DNA of 7,843 bases, from contig QAKL01000103.1 in the NCBI GenBank assembly GCA_003343815.1, positions 1-7,843 of the forward strand, written 5' to 3'. The notes beneath the pieces are model-generated. The model was not told the DNA's origin. It saw only the letters and a list, made by a program, of their open reading frames with translations, and did not search any database. Made by a program: the position numbers and the translations under genes. Of this stretch, positions 1 through 6,298 are shown one piece after another. Origin of the DNA: Clostridiales bacterium. Lineage in GTDB: Bacteria; Bacillota; Peptococcia; Peptococcales; Peptococcaceae. Positions within the stretch are counted from its first letter, which is position 1. Each line of letters opens with the position of its first letter.

Positions 1-71
1 CAAATATAGCCGAAAAGTCGGCAATCCAAGCCGTCATTTTCCACATTTTTAAACAATGGAATCTCACTCAT
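1..71 (-). CDS. 5' end of an unidentified protein (truncated by window edge)
   Basis: Only the first 23 codons are present. They read MSEIPLFKNVENDG followed by LDCRLFGYI, and the rest lies beyond the left edge. The ATG is 2 nt after the stop of the 89-residue gene upstream. A Shine-Dalgarno sequence (AGAGGA) lies inside the last codons of that gene, about 6 to 8 nt before the ATG, so the two are very likely co-transcribed and probably translationally coupled. The opening 'PLFKNV...L' faintly recalls the N-terminus of Crp/Fnr-type regulators (often 'PLFxG(I/V)...L'), but 23 residues are too few to assign a family. The start is well supported; the function is unknown. Confidence 0.6.
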   Translation of the reverse strand, partial: MSEIPLFKNVENDGLDCRLFGYI

Positions 72-73
72 GA

Positions 74-343
74 TTAATCCTCTTTTGTTTCGTAAACTTT
101 AAAGGTAATATAATTAAGCGGCACTTCCCGCATTTTCGCCACCAAATCTGGACGCCCGAAAAACTCACTCTCGCCCGCCCCCATATCAAGCAGCATCACA
201 AACGGCGTCTTTGGAAATGCGCTCTGATAAGCACGCATTTTCGCCATTTTCTCCTCCTGTGGGAGGCTTAAAAAATCCGCGCTGTCCACCGCTACCGCAA
301 TCACCATATCCTCCAACTGCACCAAGGCTCCGTTAAATTTCAC
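74..343 (-). CDS. hypothetical protein, 89 aa, GTG start
   Basis: I do not recognise this protein. It is soluble and mildly acidic, with no signal peptide, membrane segment or cysteines. The pattern suggests a small alpha/beta fold: a strand-like stretch at residues 6-20 (ALVQL...VIAVAV), a charged helix at about 27-42, a strand at about 46-54 (TPFVMLLDM), a helix at about 64-73, and a final strand at about 76-84 (LNYITFKVY). The start is GTG: the only nearby upstream ATG is followed at once by TAA, while a GGAAGGA Shine-Dalgarno sits about 10 nt before the GTG. It has its own promoter just upstream, in the 66-nt gap after coaE, and its stop is 2 nt from the next gene. Coding status rests on the promoter, the ribosome binding site and the coupling to the next gene. 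Confidence 0.7.
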   Translation of the reverse strand: MKFNGALVQLEDMVIAVAVDSADFLSLPQEEKMAKMRAYQSAFPKTPFVMLLDMGAGESEFFGRPDLVAKMREVPLNYITFKVYETKED

Positions 344-373
344 CTTTACATCTTCCTTCCGAATTTTTTATTT

Positions 374-402
374 ATTGTAACACATTTATTTTAATACGAC
401 AA
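374..402 (-). promoter_or_regulatory. sigma-A-type promoter with extended -10, for the 89-aa gene
   Basis: On the minus strand the -10 is TACAAT (374-379), preceded by TGT, which makes an extended -10. A partial -35, TTGTCG (397-402), lies exactly 17 nt upstream. A TTGACT overlapping the end of the coaE region (404-409) is a better hexamer but is 24 nt from the -10, which is too far. Transcription should start near 367, giving a leader of about 24 nt before the GTG. No terminator separates coaE from this site, so read-through from the repair operon is also possible. Confidence 0.6.
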
Positions 403-409
403 GAGTCAA

Positions 410-1000
410 TTACTCCACAAGACTTAGTAAAGCTTTATCCACCTGCTTATAAATATCGGCTTTTTCGCCGCTGTTATCCAAATAGACATCGGCATATTTT
501 TTCTTTTCCGCCAAGGGCATCTGGCTTTGCACCCGCTTAAAAGCCTCATCTTCACTCAAATTATCTCTCGCGCGCAAGCGCTCTAACTGTGTTTTTTCAT
601 CGGTGCCCACGACCCATATCTCGGCAAATTTACCCTGCAGCCCGTTTTCGATAATAGTCGCTCCATCGACAAAAACCGTCTCTCCCATACTTTCCGCGAC
701 TTTTTTGTCGATCTCCTGCTCAATTAAGGGGATTGTGATTTCCTCCAAGCGTTTTAATTCGGCAGGATCAGCGAAAACATGCGCCCCCAAAGCTTTACGG
801 TCGAGCGAGCCGTCCGCGCGCAGATATTTTTCGCCAAATACTGCGATAATCTGCGCCAGTCCCTCTGTGCCCTCAGCCGCTATTTCTCGGGAAATAAGAT
901 CGGCGTCGATCACCTCATAGCCCAAGCTTTTTAAATAATCACTGACCGTACTCTTACCGACGGCGATACCGCCGGTAAGAGCGATTACTTTTTTCTTCAT
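410..1000 (-). CDS. coaE: dephospho-CoA kinase
   Basis: CoaE performs the last step of coenzyme A synthesis in the cytoplasm: ATP-dependent phosphorylation of the 3'-hydroxyl of the ribose of dephospho-CoA. The length of 196 aa is normal. The P-loop is GGIAVGKST (residues 10-18). D32-A33-D34 matches the DAD motif carrying the likely catalytic aspartate. The lid region RLRARDNLSEDEA (141-153) with RVQSQMP (156-162) and the C-terminal ADVYLDNSG (170-178) are typical. Two places differ from the family: the usual HP of 'ItHPlI' is I90-P91, and the usual DxPLLxE is D112-GATII-E118, so part of the dephospho-CoA pocket is altered. The ATG follows an AGGTGA ribosome binding site and lies 11 nt after ytaF. 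It is the last gene of the polA unit, as in Bacillus. The identity is clear; activity is presumed. Confidence 0.93.
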   Translation of the reverse strand: MKKKVIALTGGIAVGKSTVSDYLKSLGYEVIDADLISREIAAEGTEGLAQIIAVFGEKYLRADGSLDRKALGAHVFADPAELKRLEEITIPLIEQEIDKKVAESMGETVFVDGATIIENGLQGKFAEIWVVGTDEKTQLERLRARDNLSEDEAFKRVQSQMPLAEKKKYADVYLDNSGEKADIYKQVDKALLSLVE

Positions 1001-1011
1001 TCATATATCAC

Positions 1012-1632
1012 CTATCCTTGGAGCAGACGGAACACCCCTACCGCGATTAGCAAAACGCCCGGCAGTACCTTTAATCTGTCGTAGCCGACACGTCCGCCCA
1101 TTTTTCGACCTAAATATAAACCTATCAGCAATGATCCCGCCGCACCTATTCCGACCGCTATGCTGCTGATTAACCAATCCAACTCCATCAATGCCGCGCC
1201 TATCCCCACCGCAAAAGCGTCAAAAGATAACGATACCGCCAGATAAAACGCTTCTTTATTGCTGATGATGCCTGAGCGGTCTAAATCTGCCTCTTTCGCG
1301 TCGTGCAAAATTTTGATCATGATGCCGATTCTGCCTACGACGATTTCCAAAAGCATCTTGTCGCGCTTTACCGCAATGACGCTTGCGCGTATGAGCGCAT
1401 AAACGCCCAGACACATCACGATTACCGCTCCTGCGGCATTCACTATTTCTGCCGCAACAAAGCCCTTGATGACCTTGCCCAAGCCCATGGCGACAGCAAA
1501 CATCGCCCCCGACGTCAAGGCAATCAAGCCAATCGCCGTTTTTTTAATTATAATATTTTGCAGTCCGTAAGCTAACCCCGTCCCCAGACAGTCCAAACTC
1601 ACGGCAATAACTATCAATAAGATCAAAAACAT
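1012..1632 (-). CDS. ytaF: YtaF-like membrane protein (MntP-related)
   Basis: This is a 206-aa integral membrane protein with about six hydrophobic segments (roughly 1-22, 33-55, 58-82, 126-150, 153-175, 185-204). It has the internal duplication of the YtaF/MntP group: AVSLDCLGTGLAYGL near residue 10 and AVSLSFDAFAVGIGAAL near residue 132, each with an aspartate inside a membrane helix (D14, D138). The linker HDAKEADLDRSGIISNKEA (110-128) is characteristic of YtaF. MntP relatives export manganese; YtaF was named as a sporulation protein in Bacillus, but its transport substrate is not known. I chose the ATG at 1632, with GGGGGTGA 4 nt upstream, because the longer open frame (to 1776) overlaps the zinc-finger end of mutM and adds a polar tail foreign to the family. 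A hairpin abuts the ribosome binding site. The neighbours mutM and coaE match the Bacillus order. Confidence 0.88.
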   Translation of the reverse strand: MFLILLIVIAVSLDCLGTGLAYGLQNIIIKKTAIGLIALTSGAMFAVAMGLGKVIKGFVAAEIVNAAGAVIVMCLGVYALIRASVIAVKRDKMLLEIVVGRIGIMIKILHDAKEADLDRSGIISNKEAFYLAVSLSFDAFAVGIGAALMELDWLISSIAVGIGAAGSLLIGLYLGRKMGGRVGYDRLKVLPGVLLIAVGVFRLLQG

Positions 1633-1644
1633 CTCTTCACCCCC

Positions 1645-1669
1645 GCATATAGATATTATTACTATATGC
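1645..1669 (-). repeat. perfect inverted repeat / RNA hairpin before ytaF
   Basis: The arms GCATATAG and CTATATGC are perfect 8-bp complements around a 9-nt AT-rich loop. The repeat fills the mutM-ytaF gap and ends directly at the GGGGGTGA Shine-Dalgarno of ytaF (1637-1644). There is no U-run after it, so it is not an intrinsic terminator. It could modulate translation of ytaF, mark an RNA processing site, or bind a protein. Confidence 0.5.
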
Positions 1670-1688
1670 AAAGAAAGAGAAATTGGTT

Positions 1689-2525
1689 TTAATATTTCTT
1701 CTGACAATGCGGACAATAGGTGCTCGTGCGCCCGGCTGACGTGATTTTCTCTAAAATCGTCCCGCACTCGCTGCATGCTTCACCATATTTGCCGTAAACC
1801 TTGTGCATTTTCTGAAAACTCCCCGACTCACCGAACGAATTCACATAGTCTTTGATCGAGCTGCCGCCGTATTTGATGCCTTGGCTTAAACGGTCGCGGA
1901 TCGCAAAATGAAGCGCAGTGATCACTTTTTCATCGGTAATATTTTTTGTTACACTCTCGGGATGGATTTTCGCCTGAAAAAGTATCTCATCGGCGTAAAT
2001 ATTCCCTATCCCGGCAATTTTCGTCTGATCCAGCAAAAACGCTTTGATTTTCTTCTGACATTTGCGCATCATTTCTGCCAACACCTGTGGCGTAAACTCC
2101 TCGCTCAGCGGCTCATATCCCAGACTTGCCAAGCCATTAAGCTCGCTTAATTTCTGTCTATCTCCCAAATATAAAATCCCGAATTTACGCGTATCGTCGT
2201 AGCGCAATTCTTTTTGGTCATCATTTAAAATAAAGCGCACATGAGTATGCTTGCCCACTTTCTCCGTCTTATCGGAGATCAAAAGCTTGCCCGTCATGCG
2301 TAAATGCACGACCAGCGTCTCTCCTTTATCCGTTTCGAGCAATATATACTTGCCTCGTCTGTTCACAGCGGTAAATGTGCTGCCGCAGATATCCTGCACA
2401 AACTTCGCCGCCGTAGACGATTTTATCAGCTTTTCCTCTTTAACCTCGCACTTTTCGACAGTTTTTCCGACCAAAAACGGCCTCAAAGAGCGACACACTG
2501 TTTCTACCTCCGGTAATTCCGGCAT
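1689..2525 (-). CDS. mutM: formamidopyrimidine-DNA glycosylase (Fpg/MutM)
   Basis: MutM is a bifunctional base-excision repair enzyme. It removes 8-oxoguanine and formamidopyrimidines from DNA and cuts the abasic site by beta,delta-elimination. Diagnostic features are the N-terminus MPELPEVET, where Pro2 becomes the catalytic N-terminal amine and Glu3 assists; K59 in NRRGKY; the intercalation-loop region HLRMTGKL (74-81); the helix-two-turn-helix IAGIGNIYADE (170-180); and a C-terminal zinc finger C251-x2-C254-x16-C271-x2-C274 with the DNA-contacting R266 in GRTSTYCP. At 278 aa it is full length and no key residue is missing. The start is fixed by Pro2 and by the AGAGGTAAT ribosome binding site upstream. 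It begins 35 nt after polA, consistent with repair gaps made here being filled by Pol I. Confidence 0.97.
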   Translation of the reverse strand: MPELPEVETVCRSLRPFLVGKTVEKCEVKEEKLIKSSTAAKFVQDICGSTFTAVNRRGKYILLETDKGETLVVHLRMTGKLLISDKTEKVGKHTHVRFILNDDQKELRYDDTRKFGILYLGDRQKLSELNGLASLGYEPLSEEFTPQVLAEMMRKCQKKIKAFLLDQTKIAGIGNIYADEILFQAKIHPESVTKNITDEKVITALHFAIRDRLSQGIKYGGSSIKDYVNSFGESGSFQKMHKVYGKYGEACSECGTILEKITSAGRTSTYCPHCQKKY

Positions 2526-2560
2526 AATTATTACCTCTTTTGCTTGAAATTTGGCTTATC

Positions 2561-5131
2561 TTAGGCTTTATCCATTTGCGCTAAATTAAATCCGACCTTG
2601 ACATCGACCGCAAGCGGCACATCTAATTTCACGGCGTTTTCCATTGATTTTTTCACCAATGCTATCAAATGCGGAGCCTCCTCCGGCGGCATCTCAAAGA
2701 CCAATTCGTCGTGGATCTGCAAAATCATCTGACTGCGCAATTTTTCCTCGCGCAGTTTTTTATCTATATCCAGCATCGCAATTTTGATAATATCCGCCGC
2801 GCTCCCTTGGATCGGAGTATTGACTGCCGTGCGCTCCGCAAAGCTGCGCAAATTGAAATTTTTACTGTTGATATCGCGGATATAGCGTCGGCGGTGCGCT
2901 AATGTCGTGACAAATCCCGTCTTTTTCGTTTCCTCTATCGTCCCGGTGATCCAGTCTTTGACCGTGTGATAGCGCGCGAAATAATTATCGATATACTCTT
3001 TCGCTTCTTTACGGCTGATCCCCAGCTCATTAGCCAGCCCAAAATCGCTCTGCCCGTAGATAATCCCGAAATTGACCGCCTTTGCGTTGCGGCGCTGCTC
3101 GCGCGTCACCTCGCTCATCGGCACGCCAAATACCTCCGAGGCAGTGCGCGCGTGGATGTCCTCAGCATTAATAAAGCTGTTTTTCAGCACTTCATCACCG
3201 GAAACATGCGCCAGCACCCTTAACTCGATCTGCGAATAATCGCAGGCTAATAAAAGATTACCTTTTTTCTTGGCGATAAACGCCTCGCGGATTCGTCTGC
3301 CCTCCTCGGTTTTCACCGGGATATTTTGCAAATTAGGCTCGGTGCTGGATAGTCTGCCCGTCGCGGTGATCGTCTGGTTAAACGAAGTATGAATCGCGTC
3401 GTTTTCATCTGCCAGATTAAGCAAGCCCTCGACATAGGTCGATTTCAGCTTAGCCAGTTGGCGATACGCCAAAATATTTTCAACGATCGCGTAATCTTTT
3501 AACTGCTCCAGCACCTCCGCCGAAGTTGAATAGCCGGTTTTCGTCTTTTTAATCACCGGCATCCCCAATTTTTCAAACAAAATCACTCCGAGCTGTTTCG
3601 GTGAGTTCAGATTAAACTCCTCTCCTGCTTCCGTATAAATTTTATCCGTAATTTGCGCAATGCGCTCGGTTAATTCGGCGTTTAAATTGTTTAAATATTC
3701 GCGGTTGATTTTGACTCCGTTATGCTCCATCCTTACTAATACTTTGGCTAACGGCAGCTCTAATTCATAATAAAGCTTATCTAACTCCTGCTCGGCTAGT
3801 TTTTGCGGCACTATCTCGCTTAAAAGCGCCAATGCCTCCATCAGCGCAAAAATATAGCCCTCGTCATTCTCCGCTATTTCGATATTTAGATAATCCTCTG
3901 CCTGCTTAAGCGCCGTATGCTCTTTTTCCGGCTCTAATAAATAGCCCGCCAGCTCGCTGTCGTACAGCAGATTATTAACCTCGATCCCGTATTTATAGCA
4001 TACGTTATAAAGTTTTTTCGCGTCATCGCAGAAAATCGCTGTCGCTTCATCCTCCAAATAGCCGCTTAAAAGCTCCATAACTTCATCCAAAGCCGCTATA
4101 TCCATAGCATACGCCTTGCCGTTTAGATACAACCCGATTTTGGCCGTCCGCTCCTTACTATTTTCGGTAAGCGCAATACCTAATTTATTAATTTCCGTTT
4201 TCTCTAAAATATCTGCCAATGCCTTGCTGTCAAACAAAGATTCGCCGCTTATCTCTTTTTTCTGCTGGCTTTCCTCCGCTTGCAAGGCTTTTAATAAATT
4301 ATTCAGCTCCAACTCTTTATAAAGCGTAACTAATTTCTCCCGTTCGGGACTTTTTAAAAGCAAATCCTCCCAAGCAAACTCGATCGGCACCGCGCAATGA
4401 ATCGTCGCCAATTCCTTGCTCATATACGCCGACTCGCGCCCGGCACGGATTTTTTCGCCCAGTTTGCCGCCGAGCTCCTCGGCATGAGCGTACAGATTTT
4501 CCACATCATGATACTCTCTCAAAAGCTTGAGTGCCGTCTTTTCGCCCACTCCGACGACTCCCGGGATATTATCGGAGCTGTCGCCCATTAAGCCCTTTAA
4601 ATCGCAGATCTGCGCAGGATTCAACCCGTACTCCTCGGCTAATGCCGCCAAATCCATCTTTTGCGTCTGAGAGATACCCTTTTTCGTCAGATATACTTCC
4701 GTCAGCTCGCTGATTAATTGTAGCGAATCCTTATCCCCGGTGAGGATAATGCTCGCAATATTATTTTCCTCGGCTTTTTTTACGACCGTCCCGATGATAT
4801 CGTCTGCCTCGTAGCCCTCTTTTTCTAAAATCGCAATATTCATCGATCGCAGAATTTCCTTTAAAATCGGCATCTGTTCCGCCAATTCCTCAGGCATACC
4901 TTTGCGCGTACCTTTATAATCGGCATATTTTTCATGGCGAAATACCTTTTTGCTCACGTCAAAAGCCACCGCAGCATACATAGGTTCCTGCTTTTTAAAA
5001 AAGCCCAGCATCATATTGATAAATCCGTACACCGCATTGGTATAAACGCCTTTAGAGTTAGTCAAAAGCGGCACGCCGTAAAAGGCTCTGTTCGCCAAAG
5101 AATTACCATCGATTATGATTAATTTATCCAT
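2561..5131 (-). CDS. polA: DNA polymerase I, proofreading domain degenerate
   Basis: Pol I fills repair gaps and removes Okazaki primers. The 5' nuclease domain (about 1-290) shows IIIDGNSLANRAFYG, EADDIIG, LTGDKDSLQL and LMGDSSDNIPGVVGVGEKTA. The middle region (about 300-455) has the 3'-5' exonuclease fold but not its metal ligands: the E. coli DTE position reads LTE (in IALTENS), and the positions of D424 and D501 align with leucines, so proofreading should be absent, as in Bacillus and Taq Pol I. The polymerase domain has motif A DYSQIELR (Asp about 631), motif B RRNAKAVNFGIIYG (Lys about 684, Phe about 688, Tyr about 692) and motif C QIHDELVFE (Asp about 808). Phe in motif B predicts discrimination against dideoxynucleotides. 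I prefer the ATG at 5131 (856 aa) with AGGTG 6 nt upstream; a GTG at 5140 would add three residues but lies within that ribosome binding site. The gene overlaps the upstream nuclease gene by 8 nt. Confidence 0.97.
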   Translation of the reverse strand: MDKLIIIDGNSLANRAFYGVPLLTNSKGVYTNAVYGFINMMLGFFKKQEPMYAAVAFDVSKKVFRHEKYADYKGTRKGMPEELAEQMPILKEILRSMNIAILEKEGYEADDIIGTVVKKAEENNIASIILTGDKDSLQLISELTEVYLTKKGISQTQKMDLAALAEEYGLNPAQICDLKGLMGDSSDNIPGVVGVGEKTALKLLREYHDVENLYAHAEELGGKLGEKIRAGRESAYMSKELATIHCAVPIEFAWEDLLLKSPEREKLVTLYKELELNNLLKALQAEESQQKKEISGESLFDSKALADILEKTEINKLGIALTENSKERTAKIGLYLNGKAYAMDIAALDEVMELLSGYLEDEATAIFCDDAKKLYNVCYKYGIEVNNLLYDSELAGYLLEPEKEHTALKQAEDYLNIEIAENDEGYIFALMEALALLSEIVPQKLAEQELDKLYYELELPLAKVLVRMEHNGVKINREYLNNLNAELTERIAQITDKIYTEAGEEFNLNSPKQLGVILFEKLGMPVIKKTKTGYSTSAEVLEQLKDYAIVENILAYRQLAKLKSTYVEGLLNLADENDAIHTSFNQTITATGRLSSTEPNLQNIPVKTEEGRRIREAFIAKKKGNLLLACDYSQIELRVLAHVSGDEVLKNSFINAEDIHARTASEVFGVPMSEVTREQRRNAKAVNFGIIYGQSDFGLANELGISRKEAKEYIDNYFARYHTVKDWITGTIEETKKTGFVTTLAHRRRYIRDINSKNFNLRSFAERTAVNTPIQGSAADIIKIAMLDIDKKLREEKLRSQMILQIHDELVFEMPPEEAPHLIALVKKSMENAVKLDVPLAVDVKVGFNLAQMDKA

Positions 5132-5453
5132 TATCTTCACCTTTCCTCGCTTGGTGCGCTATTAGTTCTTCTTTCTTTTTCCGCGAAAGCTTTTTTATCG
5201 CGCACTCACGCCTCATAGCCTCCGATTTGCTCATCTTATCTTCATAATACACTATTTCCACCGGCAGACGGCTTTTGGTGTATTTCGCCCCGCGGCCGCT
5301 GTTGTGCGCCTTTAATCTTTTTGTTAAATCATCGCTGTAACCGGTATAAAAAGTATTATCCCTACAGCGCAGGATATAAACGAAAAATTCCTTTTCTTCT
5401 TTTTCCCGCCCGCCTAACGTATTATCCTCCGCAGGCTCCGTATTTATCTGCAT
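5124..5453 (-). CDS. GIY-YIG nuclease domain protein, UPF0213/YhbQ type
   Basis: This is a small single-domain GIY-YIG endonuclease-like protein of 109 aa. The two signature strands are VYI (25-27) and YTG (36-38). R46 in TKRLKAHNSG, K58/Y58-region residues in GAKYTKSRLP, and the helix SEAMRRECAIKKLSRKKKEELI (77-98), whose E83 is the probable metal ligand, complete the fold. Members of this group are structure-specific nucleases or unassigned; some bacterial ones act on DNA in repair. A 22-residue, charged N-terminal extension precedes the domain, and no start codon lies between it and the domain, so the ATG at 5453 is used. It is the first gene of the polA unit: its last codons hold the polA ribosome binding site and its stop overlaps the polA ATG, which argues for a linked role, by inference. 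Its own ribosome binding site (GGTGGTGA) is about 11 nt away. Confidence 0.87.
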   Translation of the reverse strand: MQINTEPAEDNTLGGREKEEKEFFVYILRCRDNTFYTGYSDDLTKRLKAHNSGRGAKYTKSRLPVEIVYYEDKMSKSEAMRRECAIKKLSRKKKEELIAHQARKGEDNG

Positions 5454-5478
5454 AGCCGTTCATTCACCACCGTAAAAT

Positions 5479-5495
5479 ATTATACCATTTGTCAA
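5479..5495 (-). promoter_or_regulatory. extended -10 promoter of the GIY-YIG-polA-mutM-ytaF-coaE unit
   Basis: On the minus strand a perfect TATAAT (5479-5484) is preceded by TGG (5485-5487), an extended -10. A perfect TTGACA (5490-5495) is present but only 5 nt upstream, so it cannot serve as the -35 for this -10. Hexamers 16-18 nt upstream are poor (TGTTGT region), so recognition probably relies on the extended -10. Transcription should start near 5472, about 19 nt before the ATG of the nuclease gene. The 131-nt region to 5584 is shared with the divergent channel gene. Confidence 0.6.
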
Positions 5496-5550
5496 GCAAA
5501 AACAACAGTATTTTTTTCTATCTGCGCAATCTTTCGCATGAAAATAAACT

Positions 5551-5571
5551 TATGCTTACATTTTAAGCATA
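5551..5571. repeat. 8-bp inverted repeat upstream of the channel gene (candidate operator)
   Basis: TATGCTTA (5551-5558) and TAAGCATA (5564-5571) are perfect inverted copies around the 5-nt spacer CATTT. The repeat ends 10 nt before the ribosome binding site of the channel gene and lies between the two divergent genes. I found no convincing -35/-10 pair for the channel gene, so the repeat may overlap a weak, regulated promoter. An operator for a dimeric regulator or a 5' UTR hairpin would both fit. Confidence 0.5.
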
Positions 5572-5581
5572 CATTAGTAAT

Positions 5582-5589
5582 GAGGTGAT
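5582..5589 (+). promoter_or_regulatory. ribosome binding site that decides the channel start
   Basis: GAGGTGAT is a strong Shine-Dalgarno and is placed 4 nt before TTG at 5594. The GTG at 5585 in the same frame lies inside this site and has no Shine-Dalgarno of its own, so TTG is the likelier start codon. Confidence 0.6.
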
Positions 5590-5593
5590 TTAT

Positions 5594-6217
5594 TTGCGCG
5601 TTTTATTTTACGTTCAGTTTATTTTGCTCATGTTTATTCTCTATCGAGCGTTTTTTTCCGCCAAATGGCACAACGGGCTCCTTTGGCAGATTATTTTATT
5701 TCTCCTGCCCTTTTCTTTCGGCTGGAGCAGCGTTTTTCTTTTCTGCCGTCTCTTAAACGCCGAAATGTTTAATCTCTACCACCACTACATCTATTTAGCC
5801 GTCATTTTTTCCTCGCTGTCGCTTCTGCCCCAGTGGTATAAACTGCTGTGGATTCTTTTAAAACATTTTTCCGCCCGTCCTTTGCGCGAAAGCAGCAAAC
5901 TAATCGGTGCTATCCTTTTTGCGACAGTAATGATTACCGCTATAGTCTGCTTTTTTACCCTTTATTATCTCTGGATCGATGCTTTAAGCGGTTACAGCCA
6001 GGGTCTGCGCTCCTCTATTACCAACCATCCTATTTTACTTGATTACCAAAATGCCTTCTATTTCAGCTTTGTCACCTACTTTTCCTTAGGCTACGGCGAT
6101 TTAGTGCCCTACGGCAATTGGTTTCATTTCATGGTTTTCTTGGAATGTCTGATTTCTCTCCTCAATGCCGGCATTATCATCATTTATGCCTACAATCTGC
6201 TTTTTCAAGATAAATGA
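5594..6217 (+). CDS. potassium-channel pore domain membrane protein
   Basis: This is a 207-aa membrane protein with hydrophobic segments at about 3-21, 29-51, 65-87, 103-127 and 175-202. Between the last two lies a pore helix and filter: NAFYFSFVTYFSLGYGDLVP (153-172), with the filter S164-LGYG-D169. This matches the two-helix ion channel (Ion_trans_2) pattern, where T-x-GYG-D is usual; here the first filter residue is Ser. It should assemble as a tetramer in the cytoplasmic membrane and pass K+, by family inference. There is no charged S4-like helix and no C-terminal RCK/TrkA nucleotide-binding domain; the chain ends five residues after the inner helix. The three N-terminal helices are not a recognised sensor. 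The start is TTG with GAGGTGAT upstream. The gene ends in tandem stops (TGA TAA). No terminator is visible before the next promoter. Confidence 0.8.
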   Translation: MRVLFYVQFILLMFILYRAFFSAKWHNGLLWQIILFLLPFSFGWSSVFLFCRLLNAEMFNLYHHYIYLAVIFSSLSLLPQWYKLLWILLKHFSARPLRESSKLIGAILFATVMITAIVCFFTLYYLWIDALSGYSQGLRSSITNHPILLDYQNAFYFSFVTYFSLGYGDLVPYGNWFHFMVFLECLISLLNAGIIIIYAYNLLFQDK

Positions 6218-6255
6218 TAAAACACTCTGATATATGCTAATTTGTCTATTTTTTC

Positions 6256-6284
6256 TTGCTTAATTTTCCGTCATATGTTACAAT
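6256..6284 (+). promoter_or_regulatory. sigma-A-type promoter with extended -10 for the NhaC-family gene
   Basis: TTGCTT (6256-6261) and TACAAT (6279-6284) are separated by exactly 17 nt, and TGT directly precedes the -10, giving an extended -10. The transcript should start near 6291, leaving a leader of about 34 nt that contains a 12-bp AT palindrome and the GAGGAG ribosome binding site. The core TGTTACAATAA is identical to that of the promoter at 374-402. Confidence 0.65.
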
Positions 6285-6298
6285 AATAAACATCTTTA

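Noticed and set aside
1633..1776. N-terminal extension of YtaF to 1776 (48 extra residues)
   Set aside because: It would overlap the zinc finger of mutM, is polar and unlike the family, and the ATG at 1632 has a proper ribosome binding site.
603..5122. Open frames on the plus strand across coaE, mutM and polA (for example 603-920, 2251-2547, 2966-3223)
   Set aside because: They are antisense shadows of genes identified with high confidence; none has a credible ribosome binding site or recognisable domain.
5490..5495. Perfect TTGACA as the -35 of the repair operon
   Set aside because: It is 5 nt from TATAAT, and no acceptable -10 lies 16-18 nt downstream of it, so it is probably coincidental or a remnant.
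5523..5538. Small repeat TGCG...CGCA in the divergent intergenic region
   Set aside because: Four-base arms with an 8-nt spacer are expected by chance.
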